NCBI GenBank assembly: GCA_020629335.1
Contig: JAHDDN010000021.1
Location: 1 to 20,158, forward strand
Direction: 5' to 3'
Length of the DNA stretch: 20,158 nucleotides
From: Chitinophagales bacterium
GTDB lineage: Bacteria > Bacteroidota > Bacteroidia > Chitinophagales > UBA2359
Shown here: positions 7,633 to 15,102 of the stretch, piece after piece
How the letters are laid out: each line of letters starts with the position of its first letter
Position numbering within the stretch: the stretch's first letter is position 1
Made by a program: the position numbers and the translations under genes
Notes under the pieces: generated by a model
Database searches by the model: none
The model's input: the letters and a program-made list of their open reading frames with translations, nothing else
What the model was told of the DNA's origin: nothing

Positions 7633-8076
7633 ATGCTAAAGATTCATTCACACGAGTATTATATGCAGCAGGCGCTTCGTCAGGCACAACAAGCATTTGA
7701 GGAAGATGAGGTACCTGTAGGAGCAATTATAGTTTGTAATGAGCAAATCATTGCCAGGGCTTATAATCAGGTAGAGCGATTAACGGATGTAACTGCTCAT
7801 GCTGAAATAGTGGCAATTACTTCTGCCTTTAATTATTTGGGTAGTAAATATTTGAATGAATGTACTTTATACGTAACACTGGAGCCATGTGTTATGTGTG
7901 CTGGCGCTTTAAACTGGGCACAATTGAAAGGCTTAGTCATTGGTGCGAGAGATGAGAAGAGAGGATTTAGTAGGCATCAACCGAGTTTATTACATCCTAA
8001 GACGGAGGTGATATTTGATATTGAAGAAGCGGCTTGTAGTAGCTTAATGATTGATTTTTTTAAGCAAAAACGTTAA
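7633..8076 (+). CDS. tadA: tRNA adenosine(34) deaminase TadA
   Basis: Zinc enzyme that deaminates A34 to inosine at the wobble base of tRNA-Arg(ACG). The 147 residues are normal for the bacterial protein. The deaminase motif HAE is at residues 56-58 (zinc ligand His56, catalytic Glu58). The second motif PCVMCAGA has zinc ligands Cys86 and Cys89. VPVGAII (27-33) and ARAYNQVE (41-48) complete the substrate pocket seen in the family. The protein is cytoplasmic with no signal peptide. The guanine deaminase family shares the fold, but the overall pattern and length favour TadA. Immediately downstream is a palindromic repeat filling the gap to the convergent secreted-protein gene. Confidence 0.95.
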   Translation: MLKIHSHEYYMQQALRQAQQAFEEDEVPVGAIIVCNEQIIARAYNQVERLTDVTAHAEIVAITSAFNYLGSKYLNECTLYVTLEPCVMCAGALNWAQLKGLVIGARDEKRGFSRHQPSLLHPKTEVIFDIEEAACSSLMIDFFKQKR

Positions 8077-8235
8077 GTGAAACAAAATAAATAAACTATG
8101 CCATTAAGCCTTATCTTTTTGACTGTTTCTTCGTTAAAAAAATGGTCCCATAGCCCTGCTATGCAACATTTTTTTGCCTAAAAACAGCCAAAAATATTGC
8201 ATTTAATTTGGCCTATTTTATTTCTTCTATTTCAC
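8077..8235. repeat. Diverged palindromic element M5 filling the tadA 3' gap
   Basis: An imperfect 159-bp palindrome spans almost the whole convergent gap. Outer GTGAAA (8077-8082) pairs with TTTCAC (8230-8235). Inner CTGTTT/AAACAG, runs of A with runs of T, and the perfect centre CATAGCCCTGCTATG follow. Centre and length resemble M1-M3, so it is probably an old or divergent relative. It may end transcripts from both sides. Confidence 0.6.
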
Positions 8236-8241
8236 TAAGCC

Positions 8242-9246
8242 TTACCTTTGAATAATTAGAGATTGTGTTTGAATCTCTTTATTTTCGCCTTCCAAGCTAA
8301 TGAAATAGGCTCCCTCAGCTAAATGGGATAAATCAATGCTTTGGCTATCTGCTGTCACTTCTTGTACGAAAACGACTTGTTGTTGAGTATTTCGGATAGT
8401 AATTAATTGAGCAGTGGCATAATTAGGCTCGATATTAACATTATCATTGGCAGGATTGGGATATAGTTCAAAATGTTTAGTAGTGATTGTTTCATTCGCA
8501 ATATTCGTCGAATTTACTAGCACATCAAAATCATAGATACAATTCATTGGTAAATCGTAGAAAGTACCCGCCAAAATGATTTGACCAGACAGTAGATAAT
8601 CAGCTGGTAAGTTGTTTAGGTTATCTATTGTTAGATTATGAACACTGGTATCTTGAGCATTAAAAACGGTAGGAAAATTAAAGCTTTCAATTTCAGCATC
8701 GCTACTCAGAATTTGGATAGAAAGTGGGAAGTCGAAATTACTGTCATTAGCAACTACCACATCTAGCTGGTTAATATCATCTGCATTGACCAATACACTT
8801 TCTATGGTAATTGAGTCGCATAAAACTTGTGGAGAGAATAAATTAATCGTTCCTTCAAATGAAAGCTCACAATCAAAAGAACCCTCTGCATCTGTGATTT
8901 GTATATCTCCACTTACTGGATGATTGATGGGTAAACTGCTTAGATTTTCCATCATTGTATAGGTCAACTCCCAATGGCTTAAGTGAGAAGAGTTAGCAGC
9001 GTTAATTCCATATACTTCATCCCCATTACCAAATACCTCTACAGTTGGCAGTATGATTGTCTCGTCATTCAAATTCTCAATCACCACATCTAGAAAATCG
9101 GGATTGATAGGATTGTTATAAATCCCAAGTACGATCAATGAATCGCAATCAATTGCCTGTATATCCTGGGATATAGATTGCCCATTTAGCCCGTTAGAGG
9201 CTAAAAAGTATAGGCTTATTATTAATAAGGGTAAACGTGGGTACAT
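8242..9246 (-). CDS. Secreted protein with duplicated domain and T9SS sorting domain
   Basis: Exported protein of 334 residues with no recognised enzymatic function. Residues 1-22 are a signal peptide. Two related units of about 100 residues follow (about 32-133 and 141-243). Each begins with CDS, has an LDVVI/LDVVV strand, and ends with NLSSLP..VSGDIQI in the first and NLNNLP..LSGQIIL in the second, with a late Cys; they look like beta-sandwich repeats. Residues 258-334 are a type A sorting domain (LYPNPANDNVNIEP ... LAEGAYFISLEG ... LIIQR), so the T9SS should export and anchor it or release it. It converges on tadA across palindrome M5. Upstream 263 bp separate it from the GG-leader gene. 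The module type is not identified. Confidence 0.85.
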   Translation of the reverse strand: MYPRLPLLIISLYFLASNGLNGQSISQDIQAIDCDSLIVLGIYNNPINPDFLDVVIENLNDETIILPTVEVFGNGDEVYGINAANSSHLSHWELTYTMMENLSSLPINHPVSGDIQITDAEGSFDCELSFEGTINLFSPQVLCDSITIESVLVNADDINQLDVVVANDSNFDFPLSIQILSSDAEIESFNFPTVFNAQDTSVHNLTIDNLNNLPADYLLSGQIILAGTFYDLPMNCIYDFDVLVNSTNIANETITTKHFELYPNPANDNVNIEPNYATAQLITIRNTQQQVVFVQEVTADSQSIDLSHLAEGAYFISLEGENKEIQTQSLIIQR

Positions 9247-9404
9247 TTGCTTAATTTTTAACAGATCCTATTATGAAGTTGGGTAATCCACTTATAATGG
9301 TTGCAAATCTCAAACTATAGATTACTCGTTTAAGACGTTGATAATACGCAAAAGTACCAGTTTTTAGGAATTTTGTTTAGGAAGCTTAAATATTATTCAA
9401 ATAT

Positions 9405-9437
9405 AAAAGGGCTGGACGTATTCCGCCCAGCCCTTTT
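9405..9437 (-). terminator. Intrinsic terminator after the GG-leader peptide gene
   Basis: AAAAGGGCTGG (9405-9415) pairs perfectly with CCAGCCCTTTT (9427-9437). On the minus strand it lies about 70 bases after the peptide gene's stop and ends in TTTTATATTTG. A-run and T-run are symmetric, so it could work both ways. Confidence 0.88.
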
Positions 9438-9509
9438 ACTATCTGTAAAGGATTTTAGTTTGATATAAAAATGAGTAAGTAGATATTTTTTACTAGAAGA
9501 AAAGCTGTG

Positions 9510-9785
9510 TTAAGGCTTCAATGGGTCCTTGCCTTCATCAGGCTTCACATTAATCAACAAGTCCTCTATGACACCTGCCGTACCAGCAGGATCTTCTTTT
9601 ATACCAAGAGAAAGATCATTTGACCCATTAGAGGCAACTCCTTCAAGCGCTTCTAGTCCTTGGGTATTACCAATACTAGTTAATACGCTTATTGCATTAG
9701 CAATGCCTGGTGGATTTTCTCCATTACCTCCCAGTATATTTTGCTGCTCATTATTATTTAAAGAAAAAATTTTAAAATGTTTCAT
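9510..9785 (-). CDS. Small peptide precursor with double-glycine leader
   Basis: A 91-residue precursor-like protein. Its first 20 residues, MKHFKIFSLNNNEQQNILGG, have the form of Bacteroidota double-glycine leaders (hydrophobic start, polar L-N-x-x-E-x-x-x-I centre, then GG). Such leaders are normally cut by C39 peptidase-ABC transporters. The remaining 71 residues are acidic, rich in Gly, Asn and Asp, with no Cys or Trp, so a thioether- or disulfide-linked product is unlikely. ATG at 9785 is chosen; an in-frame TTG nine bases upstream would add only three residues and spoil the leader. No C39 transporter or modifying enzyme is in the window. It has its own terminator. The leader call is good; bacteriocin, signal or effector roles are all open. 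Confidence 0.7.
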   Translation of the reverse strand: MKHFKIFSLNNNEQQNILGGNGENPPGIANAISVLTSIGNTQGLEALEGVASNGSNDLSLGIKEDPAGTAGVIEDLLINVKPDEGKDPLKP

Positions 9786-9970
9786 TATTTTCAATTTTAG
9801 ACTTTGACCGAATTATTCTTGATACCATCATTGTAATTAGATTCAATATTTATGCCAATTACAATAATACAGGACATGATTGATTCACGCCTTTGTTATT
9901 TTACACTCATATGTTTACGAGAACCGTTCTCAAAAGGTTTCATATTCATGCCTTTTTTTTAATTAATTAA

Positions 9971-10042
9971 CTATGCACCTAAAAAATGCCTTGAATTACG
10001 AAAAAACAGGTCCTTTTCAGCTTCATCATAAAACTGAGTTCT
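9971..10042. mobile_element. MITE-like half element M4 (truncated)
   Basis: From CTATGCACCT to GAGTTCT it matches the right half of M1 and M2 but lacks the left half. Its terminal repeat has lost TTAAAT (AAAACT joins GAGTTCT directly). It looks like a decayed copy, 139 bases from intact M2 and in the same orientation. Confidence 0.75.
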
Positions 10043-10109
10043 AAAATAATGTTGCAGCTTCCTAATTATATCGCAATATATACTACGGTAAAGATATTGC
10101 CAAACTAAT

Positions 10110-10140
10110 TGACCTCTTATATATACACGGATATAGGTCA
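10110..10140. promoter_or_regulatory. Inverted repeat TGACCT / AGGTCA, candidate regulatory site
   Basis: TGACCT (10110-10115) and AGGTCA (10135-10140) are complementary, with partly paired TATAT tracts inside. It lies between repeats M4 and M2, upstream of the GG-leader gene but over 300 bases away. Function is unknown and it may be chance or a repeat remnant. Confidence 0.25.
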
Positions 10141-10180
10141 TTTTATTATGCAATTTCATTGCCAATCCTGTTTAAACATA

Positions 10181-10341
10181 AGAACTCATTTAAAGTTTCC
10201 TACTAGCTTAGAAAATGGCTATTTTTCCGTATTTCTTCGTTATTTTTTCGGTCCGTAGCCCTGCTATGAACCTCAAAAATGCCTTGAACTACGAAAAAAC
10301 AGCTAATTTTCAGCTTCATTATAAAACTTTAAATGAGTTCA
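10181..10341. mobile_element. MITE-like element M2
   Basis: About 161 bp, same orientation as M1. The left end AGAACTCATTTAAAGTTT and right end AAACTTTAAATGAGTTC are near-perfect inverted repeats. The interior palindrome is centred on CCGTAGCCCTGCTATG. The flanks (TAA left, ATA right) do not form an exact duplication. Confidence 0.85.
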
Positions 10342-10352
10342 TAGTACAAAAC

Positions 10353-10386
10353 AAAAGGGCTATGCAAATGAATGCATAGCCCTTTT
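10353..10386 (-). terminator. Intrinsic terminator of the Cna-B-like secreted protein gene
   Basis: AAAAGGGCTATGCA (10353-10366) pairs perfectly over 14 bases with TGCATAGCCCTTTT (10373-10386), loop AATGAA. On the minus strand it is about 40 bases after the stop at 10424. It begins with the same AAAAGGGCT as the terminator at 9405. Confidence 0.92.
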
Positions 10387-10423
10387 CAATAAGAGTCTTT
10401 GAACTAAGTAATTGAATTATCTT

Positions 10424-11089
10424 TTATAGCTTGATCAATAACTCTGTATGTTTCTTTTTTCCAATTTTTAGAGTCACATAATATATTCCTGATTCAAATT
10501 CAATCGAAGGAATAAAGATGGTATTTTCTCCTCTAACTAAATTATAAGTTCTACTATAGATCACATTCCCGCTGGTATTGACTATCGTTAATTCTCCGTC
10601 TGTTGCAACACGAGAATCATATAATAAGCTAGAATTACCTAAAGTTGGGTTAGGTGTCAAAATAATATCATGCTCCAGCAATTCTTCAATAATGGTTGAT
10701 TGCATCGCTACAACAACCTCTGACTCTCTTATTTCAAAATCCAAGCCTGAATAGCTTATTTCATCAGTTGTAATTGCGATAGCAAATTGCTCTGATATCT
10801 TATCAACAATTTTTACTTGGAGCTTATAATTACCGAAATTAATATTTTCTAACTGGTAAAAACCATTTTCATCCGTAAAAGTATTCGATACTATCTGATT
10901 ATTTTCATCCAGTAACTCCACTTTTACATACTCTATATTTAAATTTTCGTCGGCATTTACTACATAGCCCTCAATAAATCCAGAGCCATCCGAAATAACT
11001 GTTAGTAAATCAGTATTAGCTACCAAATTAACTGATAGTGTAGTTTGTAATAAGAACAAAAAGCTAATAAATACAATCACTTTTCTCAT
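10424..11089 (-). CDS. Short secreted protein with Cna-B-like domain and T9SS sorting domain
   Basis: Exported protein of 221 residues from the chosen start. A longer frame begins at 11131, but ATG at 11089 gives a proper signal peptide (MRKVIVFISFLFLLQTTLS). Residues about 35-110 resemble a Cna-B or carboxypeptidase-regulatory-like beta-sandwich, with GFIEGYVVNADENL, then TDENGFYQLENINFGNYKLQV, the classic turn pattern of these domains. The last 80 or so residues form a sorting domain (ILTPNPTLGNSSLLY ... FESGIYYVTLKIG ... LLIKL). No catalytic motif is seen. Structured repeat copy C lies upstream and a terminator follows. Role unknown; a surface or matrix protein is plausible. Confidence 0.82.
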   Translation of the reverse strand: MRKVIVFISFLFLLQTTLSVNLVANTDLLTVISDGSGFIEGYVVNADENLNIEYVKVELLDENNQIVSNTFTDENGFYQLENINFGNYKLQVKIVDKISEQFAIAITTDEISYSGLDFEIRESEVVVAMQSTIIEELLEHDIILTPNPTLGNSSLLYDSRVATDGELTIVNTSGNVIYSRTYNLVRGENTIFIPSIEFESGIYYVTLKIGKKKHTELLIKL

Positions 11090-11228
11090 TAGTGTATATT
11101 GATTTAGTATAATTATATTGTAGTAGGACATAAATCGCCCGTAAATATCAATGTTTTTTTTGTAAAAATGAGTCGCATAAAATTCAAAAAGAGGGATTTA
11201 GAGTTATTTAGGGGCTTCCCCTTCGGGT

Positions 11229-11368
11229 CGGGCTGTCCGCTCTTATGTGGCTATATCCTTCCTACTTCACTAAGCTGCACTTGTCTGCCACTGCGTGGCC
11301 AGCCTGCGTCCAGCTAAGTTGCGTAAGTCAGGCTATTTACGCCACATACCGCTACCATCCCTAAGCCA
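11229..11368 (+). repeat. Structured dispersed repeat, copy C
   Basis: Begins CGGGCTGTCC and ends CCATCCCTAAGCCA. Stems: TATGTGGC 11244-11251 with GCCACATA 11341-11348; ACTAAGCT 11269-11276 with AGCTAAGT 11312-11319 (one mismatch); GCCAC 11287-11291 with GTGGC 11295-11299. It fills the gap between the stop of the cohesin/dockerin-like gene and the upstream region of the Cna-B-like gene, in antisense orientation to both. Confidence 0.85.
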
Positions 11369-11382
11369 AGGTAAAAAATAAG

Positions 11383-12843
11383 CTATTTTGCAATCACAAT
11401 ACGCTGCTCAATAGCTCCTTCCGCAGTTGTAATCCTAACGATATGAATACCGTTGTTCAATTCAGCTAAATTCAACTGATGAGCTTTTTGATTTTTATTA
11501 ATTACTTCTTCATATACCAATTGCCCCATTAAGTTGAGTACACTAATTTCTTGCATATCCACCAATTGATCAAAAGCTATATTTAATTGGTCTTTTACAG
11601 GGCTTGGCCATACATTTAATTGGTTATCAGGGCTTAGCCAAAGTTCATTTCCTGTTACAATGATAGAATCCCCTTCCTTGTTCACTGATATTTCCTCTCC
11701 TGTATTCGTAATAATTGTTACATTACCAAAGCTCAATGATAACTCCACTTCTGTTTTACCAATTAGTAAGTCTTCCATAACGAAGCTAAGCGTCCCTACA
11801 CCTCCACTACCACTAACGGCTTGTTTATCTGTTCGAGTAAGCGCTGCTTCAATTACTCCATCTAAGTTTTTCACTAAGGAAAGCGTCGTATTACTATCTC
11901 CAAACCAAGAATCGCCGAATGTAATATCCATAGTCGATTCATCTATCTCCGCTCCATCATAATAAATATTGAATGCTACCCCATATATGTCCTCCATAGG
12001 AACATCTGCATCACCTAACTCGATAGCAACATTCACCAAATCACCTTCCTCTACTATTTCATTTTCTATATTTAAGTAAATGCTTAAACCAGACTCTACT
12101 TCTTCTGCATCCTCTGTTTTACCTTGTAGCATCTGATAGTTTTGGTCAATTACATTCACATCAGACTCTCCGACAGCACCATCTCCATTACAATCCGCAT
12201 ACATCATATTCATTCCATTAAGGAAACTAAACGCCCAAGGCAATGACCATTGTTCTTCCCATTGAGAAAGTATAGCAATGATTTCTTGTGTTGTCATCTC
12301 TGCATCTTCTCCAGCTCCAAAAGAAGTAACTACGGAAATATCTCTCGGTGCCCCTTCCATGCCATAAGCCAAACCAATAGGTAGTAAATCCCAAGCATTT
12401 ACTACTCCATCATTGTCTGTATCACCAGGCCAAATAGGCATCGCCTCTATAGTGAAAGGATCATTGTCAATTGAGGTAGCCGAACTATCATGAATAATAA
12501 AAACCTCTCCCATGGCATAAGGATAACTACTATTATCACAGTACAAGCCATACAATAAATAATCAAAAACACCTGATTCACAATTAAAACTATTGAGCAT
12601 ATCAGCAGATGGAATATAGGTGAGTATATTTGTCTCATCTATAAAAGCAGTACCATTATAAGGTTCAACCTCAATGCTGACATTACATACCTGATCATTA
12701 AGTATGTCATTTAAAAGCACATCTATTTGAACCGCATCTGGGCTACTCAAGTAAATCGTATCTGCGTTCACTGATGGATCTTGCGCTATCAAGCTTAAGC
12801 AAGCAAGCAATAACAGTGAAAATGTAAGTAAATATTGTTTCAT
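11383..12843 (-). CDS. Secreted protein with dockerin-like and cohesin-like segments and T9SS sorting domain
   Basis: Exported protein of 486 residues. ATG at 12843 is chosen because it starts the signal peptide (MKQYLLTFSLLLLACLSLIAQ); the in-frame ATG at 12885 adds 14 non-signal residues. Order: an Ig/cadherin-like segment about 25-120 with VLLNDILND; a dockerin-like calcium-binding loop DTDNDGVVNAWDLL (141-154) and a second, DCNGDGAVGESDV (217-229); a cohesin-like beta-domain about 252-393, seen as LSIYLNIENEIVEEGDLVNV ... GVAFNIYYDGAEI ... GVGTLSFVMED; and a type A sorting domain 408-486 (VWPSPVKDQLNIAF ... LNNGIHIVRITTAEG). No enzyme domain is present, so a structural or scaffold role is inferred. 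The GDTDNDGVVNAWDLL..GLAYG segment resembles those common in Saprospira-type exoproteins. Confidence 0.85.
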   Translation of the reverse strand: MKQYLLTFSLLLLACLSLIAQDPSVNADTIYLSSPDAVQIDVLLNDILNDQVCNVSIEVEPYNGTAFIDETNILTYIPSADMLNSFNCESGVFDYLLYGLYCDNSSYPYAMGEVFIIHDSSATSIDNDPFTIEAMPIWPGDTDNDGVVNAWDLLPIGLAYGMEGAPRDISVVTSFGAGEDAEMTTQEIIAILSQWEEQWSLPWAFSFLNGMNMMYADCNGDGAVGESDVNVIDQNYQMLQGKTEDAEEVESGLSIYLNIENEIVEEGDLVNVAIELGDADVPMEDIYGVAFNIYYDGAEIDESTMDITFGDSWFGDSNTTLSLVKNLDGVIEAALTRTDKQAVSGSGGVGTLSFVMEDLLIGKTEVELSLSFGNVTIITNTGEEISVNKEGDSIIVTGNELWLSPDNQLNVWPSPVKDQLNIAFDQLVDMQEISVLNLMGQLVYEEVINKNQKAHQLNLAELNNGIHIVRITTAEGAIEQRIVIAK

Positions 12844-13408
12844 CTTGGGATAATATTGTAAAGATTTAATATCGTCTAAAGCCATTTAGTAGAATAACTT
12901 TAGCGTTAAATCCTTGGATTATAGCAGGCATCTAATCAAAGATCGTGGTTTTTTGAGTCAAAAAAAAATTCAATTTTATAGGCCTTCCAAGCATTTTTTT
13001 AAGCCTTTTTCGTAATTTAGGGGCAACAAACCACACAACAAAACAACATAACACACTGAAAAACAGATCATTAAAGCAAATTTAAACATTATTCATTTTT
13101 GGCCATCTATTCCCTCATTCCAAAGAAAATAGACGCCACTTATATGAGTAAGCAAAATATTTGCCATTGTTCTACTTCTTTTTGATCACGAATTCCCCAT
13201 TTATTTTATAGAACTCATTTAAAGTTTTATAATGAAGCTGAAAGCCTGTCCTGTAAGGATTAGCTGTTTTTTCGTAGTTCAAGGCATTTTTGAGGTGCAT
13301 AGCAGGGCTACGGACCGAAAAAATAACGAAGAAATACGGAAAAACAGCCATTTTCTAAGCCAGTAGGAAAACTTTAAATGAGTTCATAGTGTTGTTAATA
13401 GATTTTCT
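12844..13408. other. Divergent intergenic region holding element M3
   Basis: 565 bp between the cohesin/dockerin-like gene (minus) and the helical-protein gene (plus). Positions 12844-13209 show AT-rich DNA with A- and T-runs and no gene; it should contain the minus-strand promoter. Element M3 occupies 13210-13385. Only 23 bases separate it from the plus-strand start. Confidence 0.6.
13210..13385. mobile_element. MITE-like element M3 (inverted)
   Basis: 176 bp, inverted relative to M1 and M2, with matching terminal repeats (AGAACTCATTTAAAGTTTT left, AAAACTTTAAATGAGTTC right). A short extra segment around CCTGTCCTGTAAGG (about 13245-13258) makes it longer. ATA flanks both ends of GAACTC...GAGTTC, a possible 3-bp target duplication. 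Confidence 0.85.
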
Positions 13409-14824
13409 ATGTTAGAAAGTAAAATGCTCAATTTATTGCGCAAATTAGGTCCCAAACAACTAAAAAAGTTGGGGGATTTTGTTGCCTCTCCTTATTTCAA
13501 TAAAAAGGGGGAAGCCATATTGCTATATAACTATTTGATGAAATATAAGCCTACTTTTGACCATAGTGCTTTAACTAAGGAGAAAGCCTTTTCCTTTATT
13601 TTCAAAGATCAAAAATACAATGAGAAAGAAATAGGTTATTTGATGAGTAATATGGTCAAACTAACTGAAACCTTTCTAATGCATGAAAAAGCAGCAGAAA
13701 TGCCTGTCGAATCCTATATGCATCTATTAGAGTTATACCAAGATTGGGATATGGAACCCTCCTTCTTCCAATGGCTAAAAACCGCTCGCAAGACCTTAGC
13801 AAAATATCCTTTTAAAAATGCAAACTACTATTATTTTGAATATTTGCTTAGCAATATAGAAAACACCTATTTTGATAAAAAGAAAAAACACGTACACGAT
13901 CAAAGCCTCCAAAATGCTATTAATCACTTAGAGGAGTTCTATCTGGCCATGAAACTCAAGTATTGTTGTGAAATGCTAAACCGTAGGGTAGTCATGGAAA
14001 GTACTTATGAAATCCGTTTCTTGGATGAGATTTTGGCTCATTTAGATAATAATCCTATTTCGGAAAATGCTTATATCAGTATTTATGGCAATATTTTAAG
14101 AGCCATGCTATATAAAGATGATTTTAAGTATTTTCAGTTATTAAAGGAGCAATTAGCCGAACATGCGGATGAGTTACCTAAGGATGAGTTACGTACCATG
14201 TACTTATTTGCTATCAATTATTGTGTAAAGAATACTAATTCAGGTAATGATCAATTCCTTAGAGAAATATTCGAACTCTATAAGCATATGATTGAAAGTA
14301 AATTGATTTTTGAGAAAGATTATGTTTCTCCTTGGAGCTATATGAATATAGTTGTAGCTAGTGTACGGATTGGAGAATATGAGTGGACAGAGAAATTTAT
14401 AAAACAGCATAAAAAGCATATTGATCCCAAATTCAAATTAAATGCTTATACCTATTCCTTAGCCTACCTTTACTTCCATCAAAAAGATTTCAATAAGGCA
14501 TTAGAATTACTTAATAAAGTCGAGTTTGATGATATATTCTATATCGTTGCCTCTAAAGCCTTGCTTTTACGTATTTATTATGAATTAGATGAATTAGGAC
14601 CACTTTGGTCTTTATCTGAATCTTTCCGTCTTTACTTAAGAAGAAACAAATTAGTCGCTGAAGGGAAAAGAGAGGTATATGTTAATTTAGCCCGCTTCGT
14701 AAATCGCCTGAGTCGAATTGAAAAAGGCAACCATAAAGCACTTAATAAGCTGAAAGAACGTATTCTGTCTAGTAAGACTGTACAAGCCCCCTGGTTATTA
14801 GAAAAAATTGCTGAAAAACTTTAA
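13409..14824 (+). CDS. Uncharacterised all-helical, TPR-like protein
   Basis: Not recognised as a named family. It has 471 residues, no signal peptide and no membrane segment, so it is probably cytoplasmic. The sequence is almost wholly helical, with many Leu, Lys, Glu and aromatic residues. Residues about 344-372 (KLNAYTYSLAYLYFHQKDFN, then KALELLNKV) have TPR character: Ala and Tyr at packing positions and a helix-turn-helix. The N-terminus (MLNLLRKLGPKQLKKLGDFV, then SPYFNK) may be a family signature. The positive C-terminal half suggests protein or nucleic-acid contact, but this is a guess. Element M3 ends 23 bases before the ATG, so the promoter or leader must involve it. The gene is divergent from the secreted-protein run and not part of an operon here. 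Confidence 0.8.
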   Translation: MLESKMLNLLRKLGPKQLKKLGDFVASPYFNKKGEAILLYNYLMKYKPTFDHSALTKEKAFSFIFKDQKYNEKEIGYLMSNMVKLTETFLMHEKAAEMPVESYMHLLELYQDWDMEPSFFQWLKTARKTLAKYPFKNANYYYFEYLLSNIENTYFDKKKKHVHDQSLQNAINHLEEFYLAMKLKYCCEMLNRRVVMESTYEIRFLDEILAHLDNNPISENAYISIYGNILRAMLYKDDFKYFQLLKEQLAEHADELPKDELRTMYLFAINYCVKNTNSGNDQFLREIFELYKHMIESKLIFEKDYVSPWSYMNIVVASVRIGEYEWTEKFIKQHKKHIDPKFKLNAYTYSLAYLYFHQKDFNKALELLNKVEFDDIFYIVASKALLLRIYYELDELGPLWSLSESFRLYLRRNKLVAEGKREVYVNLARFVNRLSRIEKGNHKALNKLKERILSSKTVQAPWLLEKIAEKL

Positions 14825-15102
14825 AGTATTAGCAAATTGGCTATTGATAGTCAACAACTTACCTAACAAGAGTGTTATTAGTTGGCTATTTTCATAATAA
14901 ATTTTCTTATAGATGTAATCATATTAAAGGCAAACTCAAAGTATCCACAAAATGTAGGATTGTCGTATGTTATATACCTATTAAAAAAAACTCACAATCA
15001 TGCCTTATAAATAAAGGTTTTTATTAATTTAGCGCTTTATTTTGGAGTTGTTTTCCCAACACTCACCTTTTTTAAATTATTCTAAAAATTCACCCAATTA
15101 CC

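Larger units (their letters stand above)
9795..10423. other. Non-coding region with half copy M4, full copy M2 and palindromes
   Basis: This 629-bp stretch has no supported gene. It includes the GG-leader gene's upstream region, a 13-base palindrome GAGAACCGTTCTC (9919-9931), a short AAAAGG/CCTTTT hairpin with T8 (9932-9960), half element M4 (9971-10042), a TGACCT/AGGTCA inverted repeat (10110-10140), element M2 (10181-10341) and the terminator at 10353-10386. Confidence 0.6.

Noticed and set aside
9786..9794. TTG start for the GG-leader peptide
   Set aside because: The ATG at 9785 gives a leader of the usual form and length; the extra three codons add nothing.
9529..9807. Plus-strand frame opposite the GG-leader gene
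   Set aside because: It is the antisense of a gene with a clear leader motif and terminator; it has no recognisable domain of its own.
9971..10165. Minus-strand 64-codon frame
   Set aside because: Its last third is the half element M4 and the rest is palindromic AT-rich DNA.
12447..12638. Minus-strand frame inside the cohesin/dockerin-like gene
   Set aside because: It is an out-of-frame shadow of a gene with a signal peptide and sorting domain.
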